Part shown: in pieces, positions 23,537-34,465 of the stretch
Numbering within the stretch: the first letter of the stretch is position 1
How the letters are laid out: each line of letters begins with the position of its first letter
Source: Galdieria partita
Lineage: Eukaryota > Rhodophyta > Bangiophyceae > Galdieriales > Galdieriaceae
Assembly (NCBI GenBank): GCA_025991245.1
Contig: BQMJ01000032.1
Coordinates: 1-64,000 of the forward strand
Direction of reading: 5' to 3'
Length of the DNA stretch: 64,000 nucleotides
Position numbers and translations under genes: made by a program
Notes under the pieces: model-generated
Told to the model about the DNA's origin: nothing
Seen by the model: only the letters and a program-made list of their open reading frames with translations
The model's database searches: none

Positions 23537-25169
23537 CTACGACATAACTCTCTTCAAAAGAGGCTTTGAACATAAGCCTGCATCCAATGCATCTTGAAGA
23601 ACAGCACATTGAATAATTTCAATGTTTGAAAAACTCGTCACAGCTTGAGAGTCTACAGATGGGCAAATGAAGCGCCGAAAACCTAATTTTTCTGCTTCTA
23701 AAACTCTTCTTTCTAAATCCCAACAACTACGAAGTTCTCCACAAAGTCCCACTTCACCTAGAAATATAGTATCTTTTCTAACACGAACTTCACAAAGGCT
23801 AGAGACCAAACATACAGCAGCTGCAAGGTCTGCAGAGGGTTCTTGAATACGGAATCCTCCTACAACGTTCAAATAAACATCATATGTTTGAAAAGGAAAA
23901 TTTAAACGTTTGGAGAGTACAGCAAGTAGAACATAAAGTCTACTTAAATCGAATCCATTTGCTGTTCGTCTAGGCTGTGGAAAAGCAGAACGAAATGCTA
24001 GTCCTTGAACTTCCACTAATATAGCTCTGGTTCCTTCCATGGCAGCCACGACAGCAGAACCTTCCAATCCAATACTCGAATCATCCACTCCACTACGATG
24101 TTGACTTAAAAACAATTGGGAAGGATTCAGAACTTGAGATAAACCACTCTGAGTCATTTCAAGAACTGCAATTTCGCTGGTGCTTCCAAAACGATTCTTC
24201 ACACATCTCAAAATACGATGCCTGGAATATCGTTCTCCTTCCAAATATAATACGGTATCTACAATATGTTCTAGTACTTTAGGACCAGCAATATCACCAC
24301 TATCAAGAATAAGTATGATCCAAAAAAAGTAAATATGAATACCTTTTAGTTACATGACCTATAAGAAACGTTGCAATATTGTTTTCCTTTGCTATTTGAG
24401 TCAACTTGGCAGCGCACTCACGAATTTGAGATACTGTTCCAGGGCCTGATGATATTTCTTCAGTAAAACAGGTTTGTATGGAATCTATTACGAGAGCCAC
24501 TGGAGAATGCACTTTGACCGTGTCGATTATTCTGTCTACATCCGACTCTGAAAGAACATTCAATTGACCACCTTGAACTAGATTCAATCTTCTTATTCTT
24601 CCAACAAGTTGAGGAATACTTTCTTCCCCACTTACATATATCACTTTGGATTGACAGCGCTGCAGTATTTCAGCTGCAATCTGAACTGCCAAAGTACTTT
24701 TGCCAACTCCAGGATCACCTGCTATAAGAATAACTGAACCTGTAACTATGCCACCTCCAAATACTCTGGAAAGTTCTTGACTAGTTAATGCCAATCTCCT
24801 TTCCACACTTTTGGAATCTTGTTCCATGACTTGGGAAATTCCTTCCACACAGAATAGATCTGCGGTCTCCTTTGAAGACAAGCTGCTTTTTCTCCAGCCT
24901 TGGGGTATATTATCTCTCTCGTATTTCTTTTGCAAAGAAGAAGGTTGATATACAAGGTCAAAGCTATCCCACTCTTGGCATCTAGGACACCTCCCTAGCC
25001 ATTTTAAAGTTTGATATTCACAATTTCGGCAAGCATATTTGGAACAGTGATCGTTAATAGCCTTACATCGCCACTCTTTCAACACAATATATCTCTTTTG
25101 TTTGTAATCATCCAAAACTCCATTTAGTCTTTTTGGGGAAGAGAAAAGAGGAACTAACAGGAAAAACAT
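23537..25169 (-). CDS. radA: DNA repair protein RadA/Sms
   Basis: Two exons, 25169-24343 and 24299-23537, with a 43-nt intron (24300-24342) that restores the IGHVTKSGDIAG motif. About 529 aa. A C4 zinc finger (CRNCEYQTLKWLGRCPRC) lies near residues 48-65, a RecA-type Walker A (GDPGVGKST) near 150, the RadA-specific KNRFG motif after the intron, and a C-terminal Lon-like domain (GGFRIQEPSADLAAAVCL). Bacterial RadA is a hexameric helicase that extends recombination intermediates; eukaryotic algae and plants have it from the plastid ancestor. About 45 residues precede the finger and could be an organelle-targeting leader. Divergent from the bHLH-PAS gene, whose ATG is 43 bp away. Confidence 0.95.
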
Positions 25170-25211
25170 CCCAAAGCCAATTCTCGCATAGGACGATTTT
25201 TAGGTTTCCAT

Positions 25212-26834
25212 ATGGCTGCGTATTTTAGTATAAAACGTTCCACTTCGCAAGACACATTGGGAGACAACAAACCTTGGAACTTGCGTGATGTATCTGAAAC
25301 AGATGGGAAGACTTGGAAAACATTCCCCTATTCTTCTGAATACAGCTCTGTGGCTTCGCAGTGGGACACAAATATAGATGCTATGCAGTTGGACGTTTCA
25401 GAATACAACGACTCCACTAATAGCGTTAAAAGTGTTTCCACCTCACCGACTCACGCAAATGTAAAGGGCCACAATAACCTTGTAAACAACGTTGCGTACC
25501 AGGCTTCGACAAGGGACGCTGCTGGGAAATGTCACAACAAGCAGGAAGTAGGAACTTTAGTAACAGCCAATATTGTAACCGAAGAGAGCAAGAATTCGCA
25601 TCGAGAAGTAGAAAGAAAAAGGCGAATGACTATTTCAAGTAAAATTGAACAGCTAAGAGGGTTATTACCTTCACTTCATCAGACGCGAAAGGTGGATGTT
25701 GTGTCCACACTTTCTGCTACTGTCGATTATGTACAGTCGACTTTGTCAGAAAATGAAAAATTGAAAGCGGAAGTTACTAAACTGAAGGAGGAGTTGAGGC
25801 AGTTACGAGAACAGTCGAAAGACGCTCCTTGTCGTGTAAGAGAATGCTCTTTGGAAAATACTCATACTGAAAAGAATCCAACCATTTGTGTTGCATTTGA
25901 AGAACAAGTATTATCTTCGGGCTGTTCCTATCGTGGTCCTTTAAAGATTGACTATTCCTTTCCTTGGACTCGATATATCCCACCGAATGCATGTGACTTG
26001 AGACTTGCAAGTCCCGAAGATTTGCAAAGATCTTGTCAAATACTGCAATTATTGTCGACTGTAAAGAATTGTTATTCGTTTATTTGTGATATACAAGGTC
26101 ATCTTGTTTGGCTGAGTGATTCTGTGAAGGACGTATTGGGTTACAAACCTGAAGAATTGTTGGGTTCTGATGTATGGTCTCTTTTGCATCCAGAAGATTT
26201 GGATGCAGTTTATCCTATTGTGCAGACTTGGCATGAGATTGGCTTCACTTCCTCTGTTCATTTACGTAGGAAGAAAGCGGATGGTTCTTTTGTGGAGTTG
26301 AAGAGCTGCTTTACTAATTTACTTAGTAGCAGTGGTGAAGTGGAAGGTTGTGTTTGTATAGAAACAATGTTGGAAGGGTCATCAGATCGATGGTTGGAAG
26401 CTGTTTATAAGATGGATTTTGATGGAAGATTCACATATGCAAGTCCATCAGTAGAACGTATGACTGGATATCGGGTTGAGGAAATTATTGGAAGTTCGTA
26501 TACTTTCAATGTTCATGTGGATGAACAAGAATTGATTACAAGTAATCTGCAACGTATGAAGTCTTCCTTTAATGAAAATAGTGTTCAAAGTTACATGGAA
26601 GAAGAATCTGTTGCCAGTCGCTTAAAGAATAAGACAAGTCAAACAATACTTACTTGGTTTAGAAGAGTTTCTAAATCTGGAGATGATATTTGGTTAGTGT
26701 CGCTTACAGTTGCATTAATAGATAAGCAGACGGGTCAATCCAACGGATTTGTTTCTATTGAACACGATATTACAATGCACGTACAACGATGGGCTTCCGT
26801 TCTTTCTGAAATGGCAAACTGTGATAGATTTTAG
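25212..26834 (+). CDS. bHLH-PAS transcription factor
   Basis: Single exon, 540 aa, ATG at 25212. Residues about 131-190 form a basic helix-loop-helix: HREVERKRR is the E-box-binding basic region with the H-E-R residues, and two helices flank LLPSLHQTRKVD. A leucine-rich coiled coil (residues 178-200) follows. Two PAS domains come next: the first around residues 280-335 (FICDIQGHLVWLSDS, GYKPEELLGSDVWSLLHPED), the second around 398-450 (KMDFDGRFTYASPSVERMTG). The N-terminal 120 residues are Ser/Thr/Asn-rich and likely disordered. A DNA-binding, PAS-sensing regulator is inferred; the ligand is unknown. The stop lies only 6 nt before the next gene's ATG. Confidence 0.9.
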   Translation: MAAYFSIKRSTSQDTLGDNKPWNLRDVSETDGKTWKTFPYSSEYSSVASQWDTNIDAMQLDVSEYNDSTNSVKSVSTSPTHANVKGHNNLVNNVAYQASTRDAAGKCHNKQEVGTLVTANIVTEESKNSHREVERKRRMTISSKIEQLRGLLPSLHQTRKVDVVSTLSATVDYVQSTLSENEKLKAEVTKLKEELRQLREQSKDAPCRVRECSLENTHTEKNPTICVAFEEQVLSSGCSYRGPLKIDYSFPWTRYIPPNACDLRLASPEDLQRSCQILQLLSTVKNCYSFICDIQGHLVWLSDSVKDVLGYKPEELLGSDVWSLLHPEDLDAVYPIVQTWHEIGFTSSVHLRRKKADGSFVELKSCFTNLLSSSGEVEGCVCIETMLEGSSDRWLEAVYKMDFDGRFTYASPSVERMTGYRVEEIIGSSYTFNVHVDEQELITSNLQRMKSSFNENSVQSYMEEESVASRLKNKTSQTILTWFRRVSKSGDDIWLVSLTVALIDKQTGQSNGFVSIEHDITMHVQRWASVLSEMANCDRF

Positions 26835-26840
26835 TAGTTG

Positions 26841-29152
26841 ATGTATTGGAAATTGTTTTTTAGAGAAAGAGAACGACTTTTTCACTTTTGTGTAAATAAC
26901 TTTTGCTCGTCTTATTGTTCTCGGGGTAAAGTTTCTGCAGAAACAGGTTGGAAAGTGTACAACATCTCTTGTGAGAGAGAACTATCGTTGGATAAACAGC
27001 ATAGTCTATTGAAGAATTGGTTTGGTCCAAGTTCTACAAGTTTATTTGCTTTTCGATCGATTGGTCGTTGGCAAGGCAGTTTGATAGAACAAGCACCTCG
27101 TTTGGACTGGCAATACACGCTAAGGTGGCTTGTTCAGTCACGTAGTATTCGTTGGCAACATTCCTCTCAGAACCAGCCAATACCTTTGATATTCATAGAT
27201 TTGTCAAGTGATGATGATGATTTGCAGAGGCAAATTGCAGCTTGTAATATTCGTGAGCCAGTTATTAGGCTGCGTTCCTCGGAAGATTGGAACACTGTGA
27301 TAGATCAATTTGCTCTGGACCAGGAGTGGAAGACAGTTGGTTTCAAACTCTTACAGAGAAGTGAAGCTTCGTGGTTGTTCAAAAGGAAGCATAAAATATT
27401 TTATGGTTTTCACCATTTTGGTCAGTCAGTATCTCATACGATTCACTTTCCAGTAGAAGGTGCACAACATAGTCTCCAAGAACTCGTCTCACATTGCCAA
27501 TTGCCAAAGATGGACTCTATCAATATAGCGAGTATGGATAAAGTTGCTTCTAGTCTGCAATTCAATGCACTTGACTCTTGGTATGCCTTCCGAGAATTGG
27601 AATATCAGCAACGATTGGCTTTCGCGGTGAGTGACTTATTTGTTTTTGCTCATGATACAAGACCCTTCTGACTTTTACACAAGTAGGAAAGAGGTCCACA
27701 AGTATTGTTACAAGTTCCACAAACCATCTTTAGATATCCGAGAGATGCGTTGATTCATCGCGAGAAGAAATGGATATTTGTTGCCGATACTTTTCATCAT
27801 CGCATTGCAGTTTTGGAAAGCAACGGAAAAATATTAGGAACTATTGGTTGTGGAGTTGCCTGGTTCCGTGATGATGACTTTAGTTCTTGTGCATTTCATC
27901 AACCATCTGGTATGGCATTGAATGGAGATGTGATATATATAGCAGATACAGAAAATGGATGTTTGCGAATGGCAGATTTGAAAAGTGGTTATGTTAGTAC
28001 CTTATATCCAGAAGAATATCGAGTTTCTGATGATAATAATATTACTCGAGCATTAGATTTTTGTGACATTTGGAGGACGCCATGGACTGCTAAGGTTACG
28101 CCAAAGCTTACAAAGAGATGGGATGAACTGGATGGAGCATTTGGTAGACCACTTTCAGTTGCAATGGATGAGACAAGCATATCAATATTAACCATTGCAC
28201 CTCTTGCTGTATGGAAACTAAGTGTTCCTAAAGAACATCGAAAGAGAAAGTCAGTTCAAGTATTGGATAAGCAGTTTGGAATAGATGCCTGGTTAGGGTA
28301 TGTTAAACAGTTTGCGAATGTGGCTGAGAAGATTCCTATCGAGACAACTCAGTTGCATCCACTAAATAAGATATTGAAATATTCTGATATTTCTCAACTG
28401 GAGAATTTACCTCCTCCTTGGACATTACATAGTAGAAGAGAACAAGTCGCAGATTATGATGCATTTCAGTATATTTATCCATTTTTGAGAGGAAGAAAGA
28501 TGACTATCGAAGACTCTCTCTATTTGATACCAGGCATGGCTCGACTTGTTATTCATGTAATAGCACCAAAAGGATATCGATTTGCTGGCAAAACCTTGAG
28601 ACATGTAAATATGCAAGGACCAATGGTATCGACTACACCTCCCTTAGGTATTGACGATAACAAGGTAAATAAGTTCATTATTATACAAGAAATGTTGTGA
28701 ATGAATAATTCTTGCAACTAGATTCCTGTAGGTGAAAGGAGTAGAAGGAGATTGGAAGGATTGGATGAACCACAAGATTTGTTCCTTCCAGACCCTCCTT
28801 TAGTAGACTCTTTTTCTGGACTTCCTATCATTATTGATATGTATACCTTTCCTGGTAATGGTTATATCACAGTTGATTTAGTTGTATACTTGACAAAGGA
28901 GAAAAACTGTGCCGACACTGACAACAGTATCTTTTATGATACGGTAAGAGATTGTGAGTTTTGTTTAGGAAATGTCTCAACTGGATGTAGATACAACTCA
29001 AGGCCGCAGTACGTATTACTAGTTATGGATACGAAACAGAATATCTCTATTTGAACAGCAGAGTAGAACCTCCTTTACCTGACTATGAAATAGTAGCCAT
29101 AGATCGTTTATGTTATCCACAGAAAAGTAACAAATGTTCTCCTTCTAAATAG
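26841..29152 (+). CDS. NHL-repeat protein, NHLRC2-like
   Basis: Four-exon model 26841-27626, 27687-28664, 28722-28942, 29023-29152 (sum divisible by three, 704 aa). The first two introns (60 and 57 nt) are phase 0. The last is 80 nt; a nearer AG would give a 26-nt intron and an early stop. Exon 2 contains NHL beta-propeller blades typical of NHLRC2 (VADTFHHRIAVLESNGKILG, then VIYIADTENGCLRM). The N-terminal 260 residues, where NHLRC2 has a thioredoxin fold, are present but too diverged to recognise, and no CxxC is seen. C-terminal beta-rich region after residue 600. Role unknown; human NHLRC2 is needed for normal development. Start is the first ATG after the upstream stop and is uncertain. 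Confidence 0.75.
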
Positions 29153-29290
29153 AATTGTAAGTTGTTTGTTTCTCAACATCCGTTTCTGCCGCAATCATTT
29201 ACTCAGTTCTGTTGGATTGTTTTGCGACGCTAATAAAGAGATCTTTGGAAAACTTTTTGAATCTGTTTGGTTGTTGACCTGTTTACTTCA

Positions 29291-30418
29291 ATGGCAAGTA
29301 GAATACCTTGGAACAACTTTCGTATGCCTCCTGGTGGTGGTCCTGGTAAGTTTTGGTTTGGTTTGCGTAGATAGTTGTTTGAACTTCGCAAAGCTGCACG
29401 TGTGGCAGGTCTGGCAGTTGCAGGTATTGCTACTGCTGCCATTGGCTATAAGTATGGTCTATATAATGGTGAGTCTCCCTACAGTTTAGTATCGATTCGA
29501 TGATATCGTTGCTTATAGTGGATGGTGGGCACCGAGCGGTTATTTTCAATAAGTTTACTGGAGTGAGACCAAAAGTGTATGGAGAAGGAACTCACGTACG
29601 AATTCCTTTCTTTGACGTGCCGATTATTTATGATGTACGAGCAAAACCAAGAAGCGTCCAGTCTTTAACTGGAAGTAGAGGTAGGAAAGAGACTTGTTCT
29701 AGTTTATCACTACTTTACTCTTTCTATGAAGACTTGCAAATGGTTCAAATCACTCTTCGGGTACTTTCAAGACCTGACCCTGATAAAATTCCTGTCATTT
29801 ATCAAACTTTGGGAACTGATTACGATGAAAGAGTTCTTCCCAGTATTGTGAACGAAGTTTTAAAGTCAGTCGTGGCCCAATTCAACGCTTCACAGTTGAT
29901 TACACAACGTGAACAAGTATCGCGTTTGATTTCAAGGAATCTGAGAGAGAGAGCAAAAGATTTCAATATTGTACTGGATGACGTATCGATAACACATTTA
30001 GCTTTTGGAAAAGAATACACAGCCGCAGTTGAAGCCAAACAAGTCGCTCAACAAGAAGCAGAACGAGCCAGATTCTTTGTCGAAAAAGCCCAACAAGATA
30101 AGAAATCTATTATCATTCGAGCACAAGGAGAAGCACAATCAGCTAAACTGATAGGTAATGACTTGCAACTCTTATGCGATCCACAAACTCAACATTCACA
30201 ATATAATAGGAGAGGCTATGAAGAACAATCCAGGATTTATCAAGTTGAGAAAAATTGAAGCAGCAAGAGAGATTGCAAATACAATTGCCAACTCTCAGAA
30301 CCGCGTGTTTCTTAATTCGGATTCTTTGCAACTGAATTTAGGAGATGTCGAAACGGAAAGTACTTCAAGTCTTCATGAAATGGAAGAAGAGTTGAACAAT
30401 GTCTCCAAACGAAAGTAA
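29291..30418 (+). CDS. PHB2: Prohibitin (PHB2-type)
   Basis: Exons after the first are clear: about 29375-29468, 29519-29680, 29732-30154 and 30210-30418, with introns of 50, 51 and 55 nt. The product has an N-terminal membrane anchor ([15 protein letters not shown]), the [14 protein letters not shown] and [12 protein letters not shown] blocks of the SPFH/prohibitin domain, and a coiled coil ending in the [19 protein letters not shown] segment typical of PHB2. The first exon (ATG 29291, coding a [19 protein letters not shown] start) matches known prohibitin N-termini, but joining it to the next exon needs a 29-nt intron that is also out of phase. A one-base sequence error or another splice site is likely. 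Prohibitins form ring complexes in the mitochondrial inner membrane. Confidence 0.92.
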
Positions 30419-30448
30419 TGGACAGCATAATAACAATAGGTTCCAGTA

Positions 30449-31272
30449 TTAGGCTGGTTGAATAGTACTATTTTGAGTGGTAATAAGTTGTCTAGGAGAC
30501 AGCATATCTGACTCGAGCAATAAAATAGTCATCGCAAAAGATATGGTTAAGAGCAGCTTTTCAAAGAAAATACACAAAAGCACCGTGAACAAAAGACAAT
30601 CTTACATAAAACAAAGTCCAAACTTACGGTTCCTAAACCTGCATACAATAACTCCATCGTATCTAATACTTGCTTCCACCATAAATAAAAGGGAGTAGAG
30701 AAGCCTGCAATAACACCCATCGAGAAACATAACCTTCCCCAGAATACTGCTAAAGTACTATGACTGCTGCGTTGTGCACCGAAAACCAATAAGATTCCAT
30801 ACAATACCAACACAAAGGGCAAGAATACCAACAACGGAAGTGGGCTCGGAGGTTGTCTACTCATACAAGCTAAATATATACAATAAACTCCAGAAACAAT
30901 AGCCGCAAGAAGCACACCAAACACAAATACAAATAAAAGTGGAAATAGGAAAACATAAAAGAACACTGAAAACAAAACATTTCCCAGCAAAGAATGAACA
31001 AGTCTCCATAGGGAAAAACTTGAAACACTTCCTTGTCTATCTACATCTTCCGTAATATTTGTAACTGAAGTTTCGTCTTTAACTGCAGCCGAAGTGAATT
31101 CCTGTCGGTTCGGTGTAAGTGTCTTTGAGTATACTCGACGTTTTCCTCCCAAAGAATGTTGTTGTCTAGGAGGAGAGCTTTCGTTCCATGCTTTAGTAGA
31201 TTGATAAGCAGGTCTTTCTTCCTTTTCAGGAGAACTTTTTATCAAGTTTTCTTGTTCTTCCAAGGTTGTCAT
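30449..31272 (-). CDS. Multi-pass membrane protein, unrecognised
   Basis: Two exons, 31272-30628 and 30556-30449, with a 71-nt phase-0 intron (30557-30627). The second exon replaces a chance read-through and adds a fitting hydrophobic helix (LLLTISFAMTILLL). About 250 aa: a Ser/Pro/Lys-rich N-terminal 80 residues, then about five membrane spans (starting at LLGNVLFSVFFYVFLFPLLF). ATG at 31272 is the first real start; open sequence upstream begins with GTG. Its stop is 31 bp from the convergent prohibitin stop and its start is 20 bp after the stop of the ITPK gene on the same strand. No family recognised. Confidence 0.75.
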
Positions 31273-31291
31273 TCTTTCTTCCACAGTATCT

Positions 31292-32278
31292 TCAATCTCC
31301 GTTTCTATCCAGCTTTTTCCTTATCATCGTCCATATCTTATCAAAACAATTCTCAACGCCACGAAAGGAAGGAAAGTAGTTGACATCCACAATAAAATAA
31401 TATTTCTCCACTTCATCGAATATGATATCTAAGCCGTATAGACTCAATCCTAAAACATGAGAAACAATGGGAATCAAAGGCTGTAGGAAATGGCGTAGAG
31501 AGTCTAATGTTTCCTCTGGAGAAGATATCACTTCATTCGTTTCTGGAAAACTCTCTTGACTATCAAAACAAAACCATCCTTGACTTTTATAAAATTCTCG
31601 TTTAATATGTAACAAGGGCAGATTGCGTTGACAAAATATGTCTACATTGTCTCCAATCACATATGCTTTCCAAAGATAAGAGCTAGGAACTAGCCTCTGC
31701 GCAATGAGAACTTCCTTGTTTCCAACATACATATTCATTACTTGTTCCAAAGCTACTTCATTCTTTACGACATACATACGATGTGACTTGTATACACCAC
31801 AAGCTGGCAAAGACTTGAGAATGACTGGAAAAGACATTGACTGGAAACAGCTGGTTTCTTTGGATAACTGTAACCATTCCAGTCTCTTCAAGGAATAAGT
31901 GGAACTGTCAGACAGAGAGCAGTATTTCTGTGCTGCAGCAACAATTTCATCAATCTTTTGTAACAATCCTCGCCTACTAATAACAGACCATACAGCTCCT
32001 ATATCGTCTATTATCAAAGAGTTGTTGGACTCAAGGAACCTCTGCAACGACAAGATCCGAGAACTTGCAAAGGTGTCTCCTTGAAAGGCTGCGGCCATGT
32101 CATCCGTTCTCTTATGAACAATTACGTCAAAATGTGTTGCAGAGTCGATATCTTCCAATTGAAGCTCAGTTAAAACATGTCCTTTCCTTGCCAAATATTC
32201 ACCAAAAGGTTTAAAGAAGGAGTGGCGCTTCTTTGAGTTGCAAGAAAAACCAACAACCCATTTCTCTTGTGGACTCAT
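31292..32278 (-). CDS. ITPK1: Inositol-tetrakisphosphate 1-kinase
   Basis: Single exon, 328 aa, starting at the ATG at 32278 (MSPQEKWVVGF); an upstream in-frame GTG is ignored. The protein has the ATP-grasp layout of ITPK1: an N-terminal VVGFSCNSKKR segment like other ITPKs, a central PVILKSLPACGVYKSHRM that fits the ATP-binding lysine region, and the C-terminal metal-binding motif DVNYFPSFRGV, which is diagnostic (DxNxFP). ITPK phosphorylates inositol tris- and tetrakisphosphates on the route to IP5, IP6 and pyrophosphates. Length fits the family (about 320-400 aa). Confidence 0.93.
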   Translation of the reverse strand: MSPQEKWVVGFSCNSKKRHSFFKPFGEYLARKGHVLTELQLEDIDSATHFDVIVHKRTDDMAAAFQGDTFASSRILSLQRFLESNNSLIIDDIGAVWSVISRRGLLQKIDEIVAAAQKYCSLSDSSTYSLKRLEWLQLSKETSCFQSMSFPVILKSLPACGVYKSHRMYVVKNEVALEQVMNMYVGNKEVLIAQRLVPSSYLWKAYVIGDNVDIFCQRNLPLLHIKREFYKSQGWFCFDSQESFPETNEVISSPEETLDSLRHFLQPLIPIVSHVLGLSLYGLDIIFDEVEKYYFIVDVNYFPSFRGVENCFDKIWTMIRKKLDRNGD

Positions 32279-32332
32279 TGAAACATACACTCGTTGAAAA
32301 GCTTAATTATTGTTCGTTTTGGTGAATGCGTA

Positions 32333-33240
32333 TTAGTAATGATTTATTTCGTTAGACTTTCGTTCCAACACTGCACTTACAAAATTCCAAAAAGATCGAT
32401 CCTGACTAACTTGTTCAGCATTCAGTTGGCAGTAAAAGATGCCGTCAATAGGAGTAGACTTTAGTTGAAGTTTTCGTCGTTGACTCCAAATATCCGACTT
32501 GTTTCCTACTACTGCTACTGGAAGTTGTCTACTTAATAAAGACAAATAATAAGTTTCCGTTTTTTCTTTCCAGTGCTTTTTGACAATAGGTACCATAGAA
32601 AGGAGTTCAAAGAAAAGATAAGTCAAAGTTTCTCCTACTCGGTTCAACGACAAACCTTCTCTCCAAAAGGCAAAAGAGTTTCGGTTGTCTCTTTCTTTAC
32701 CACCTTCCACGTCGCCAAAGCTTTGTTGAACTTGAACTGCCCAATATTTCCATAATCTATCTCTTGTTGCAGAAATAGTCAAGTCATATACGAATACAAT
32801 GCCATCAAAAGGAATATTATGAAAGGCTCGCTGAAAAACACTCGTGCTGGTTGCAAGACCACCCCATTCCCATAGTTCTACAATAGTCTTGCTTTCTATG
32901 GTATCTCTTTCAACAGATAAGGGCAACACAATACATGAAATCGAAAAGCCCTTTGTAGGTTTTCTAAAAAGTCGTTTCTTAGTCTTATCACACAAAGTTC
33001 CAAACCCGAAACATACAAACTTTCACGCAATCTTGTTTGAACAGACCCAGCGGAAGAACACAAGTTTTGAATAAGTGACTAGTTACAAACAATAAAATGA
33101 GTTTTATCCACTATTTTGTTAGAAAGAATATTTTCCTTTCTTACAGTTTTACCGACACCAGTGTCTCCTAGGAATAAAATTCTACGAAGCTTATCAGAGG
33201 ATATTTGCTTATCCAGCTCTGTATATACTCTACCGTAACT
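32333..33240 (-). CDS. RABL3/LIP1-like small GTPase
   Basis: Two exons recognised. Exon 1 ends at 33145 and encodes RRILFLGDTGVGKT, the P-loop. Exon 2 (33019-32333) has KTIVELWEWGG in place of the switch II DxxG region, GIVFVYDLT and the guanine-specificity motif GNKSD. The intron 33020-33144 is 125 nt, twice the local norm, but it is the choice that keeps frame and runs straight into GFSISC, which matches the WTVGCS segment of RABL3. In-frame sequence upstream of exon 1 hits TGA at 33241-33243 with no ATG, although ATGAAG sits one frame away at 33244. So either a short 5' exon is missing or there is an indel. The DxxG to EWGG change is typical of atypical RABL3 relatives. Confidence 0.75.
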
Positions 33241-33246
33241 TCATGA

Positions 33247-34414
33247 TTAGACTTTTTCAGGTAAACGTTCTTGTGAAGCTTTCTGTAGCATCTCTCTTCG
33301 ACGTACGATTGAATAACTAAGGGAACCCAATAAGACAATACAAATACTCGTCAGTCCTAGACCAGTTACTGGATTTTGAAAGAGGAGTAATGCAATGGCA
33401 GTTTGAGCTGCGGCCTTTGCAGTGGCAGACACATTGTGAGTCAAAGGACTCGTATATTTGATTTGTGTGGCAGTAGCAAAAGAAATCAAAATGCCTAGTA
33501 CGCCGCTCATAGACAACATGACTTGAACAGAGTTAATACAAATAAACCCTAAATAACAAGTACATACTCCAGAAAGACGGATTCGAAACATTTTCGGATG
33601 ACATCAAAGTATTCACTTCTCCATTGAAGAATATAAATGGAAGAAATAATACACAAGCATTCAAATTGTTATATAATGTGATCTTCCAAGGATCATTGTC
33701 TACCAATGGATACATTTTCTTTACGTAAATAGCATTCATGGCAACAAAAAAGCTTGAAGTTACTCCAGAAATAACACCAATAAGTGACCATCGTAACTCT
33801 TCTCGATTACCCAACCAGAAACCTGATATCACCTATGTGTATATTATATGTAGCAGTTGGCAATTACTTGAGTAATAAAATATATACTTACAATAAGACA
33901 ACAGAAAATAGCAGCAGGAGAAGTTCGTTGTCCAAGAAGCATAAAATCAAGTGCCACATTAAAAATAATGGTTAGAGATCGGGCTACTTGATAAAAGGAC
34001 ACTTCGACATATTTCAAACATATATTATTGAAAACTACCATAAGAGTAAAAATGCATGAAAGGGGAAGTAACTGCACACAAGTTTTCCTAACCAAATGTA
34101 AACAAGAGAGGTTTCTTGAGGAACTGTTTGAAAGAACCTACCAGTGTACCTCGAATTGAGGCATTCTCGTCCATCCAAGTCCACCCAATGCATAACAACA
34201 AAATACAGTTACTAGACATTGCGACCTTTATACAAAGTAAGCTTTTTTCAAAAATAACTCAGCTGTCATACCAAGTAATAAATAAAGGTGCGTTCACTTG
34301 AAAAGACCTGCCACTAAAAAGCAGCTTGTTAATGAAAACCAAGCTGATAGACACTATCCAATAGAAGACTACCGCAGCCAATACTTGAGAAGACTTTCTC
34401 ATGGTCTCCAACAT
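33247..34414 (-). CDS. SLC35C1: GDP-fucose transporter
   Basis: Five exons: 34414-34272, 34225-34142, 34087-33892, 33832-33568, 33521-33247 (963 nt, 320 aa), with introns of 46, 54, 59 and 46 nt whose phases all agree. The sequence aligns block by block with SLC35C1: YWIVSISLVFINKLL, WSQCLVTVF, NNICLKYVEVSFY, YNNLNACVLFLP and KYTSPLTHNVSATAKA. About ten membrane spans of the drug/metabolite transporter fold. It would carry GDP-fucose into the Golgi in exchange for GMP. Fits with SFT2 next door and a Golgi-type glycosyltransferase at 52.8 kb. The last intron contains a short telomere-like sequence at 33541-33556. Confidence 0.95.
33541..33556. repeat. Interstitial telomere-like 16-mer in an intron
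   Basis: AATAAACCCTAAATAA, identical to a 16-base stretch of the telomere array at position 1, lies in the last intron (33522-33567) of the GDP-fucose transporter gene. A 16-base match in AT-rich DNA could be chance, but the CCC core makes it notable. Confidence 0.6.
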
Positions 34415-34465
34415 TTCTTATTTTTCCTTCCGACTTGAAAAGCCGATTTGAAATCGGATTGGGAT

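Noticed and set aside
28943-28968. 26-nt GT-AG segment in the NHL-repeat gene
   Set aside because: Splicing it leads to an immediate stop; the acceptor at 29022 (80-nt intron) gives an open end.
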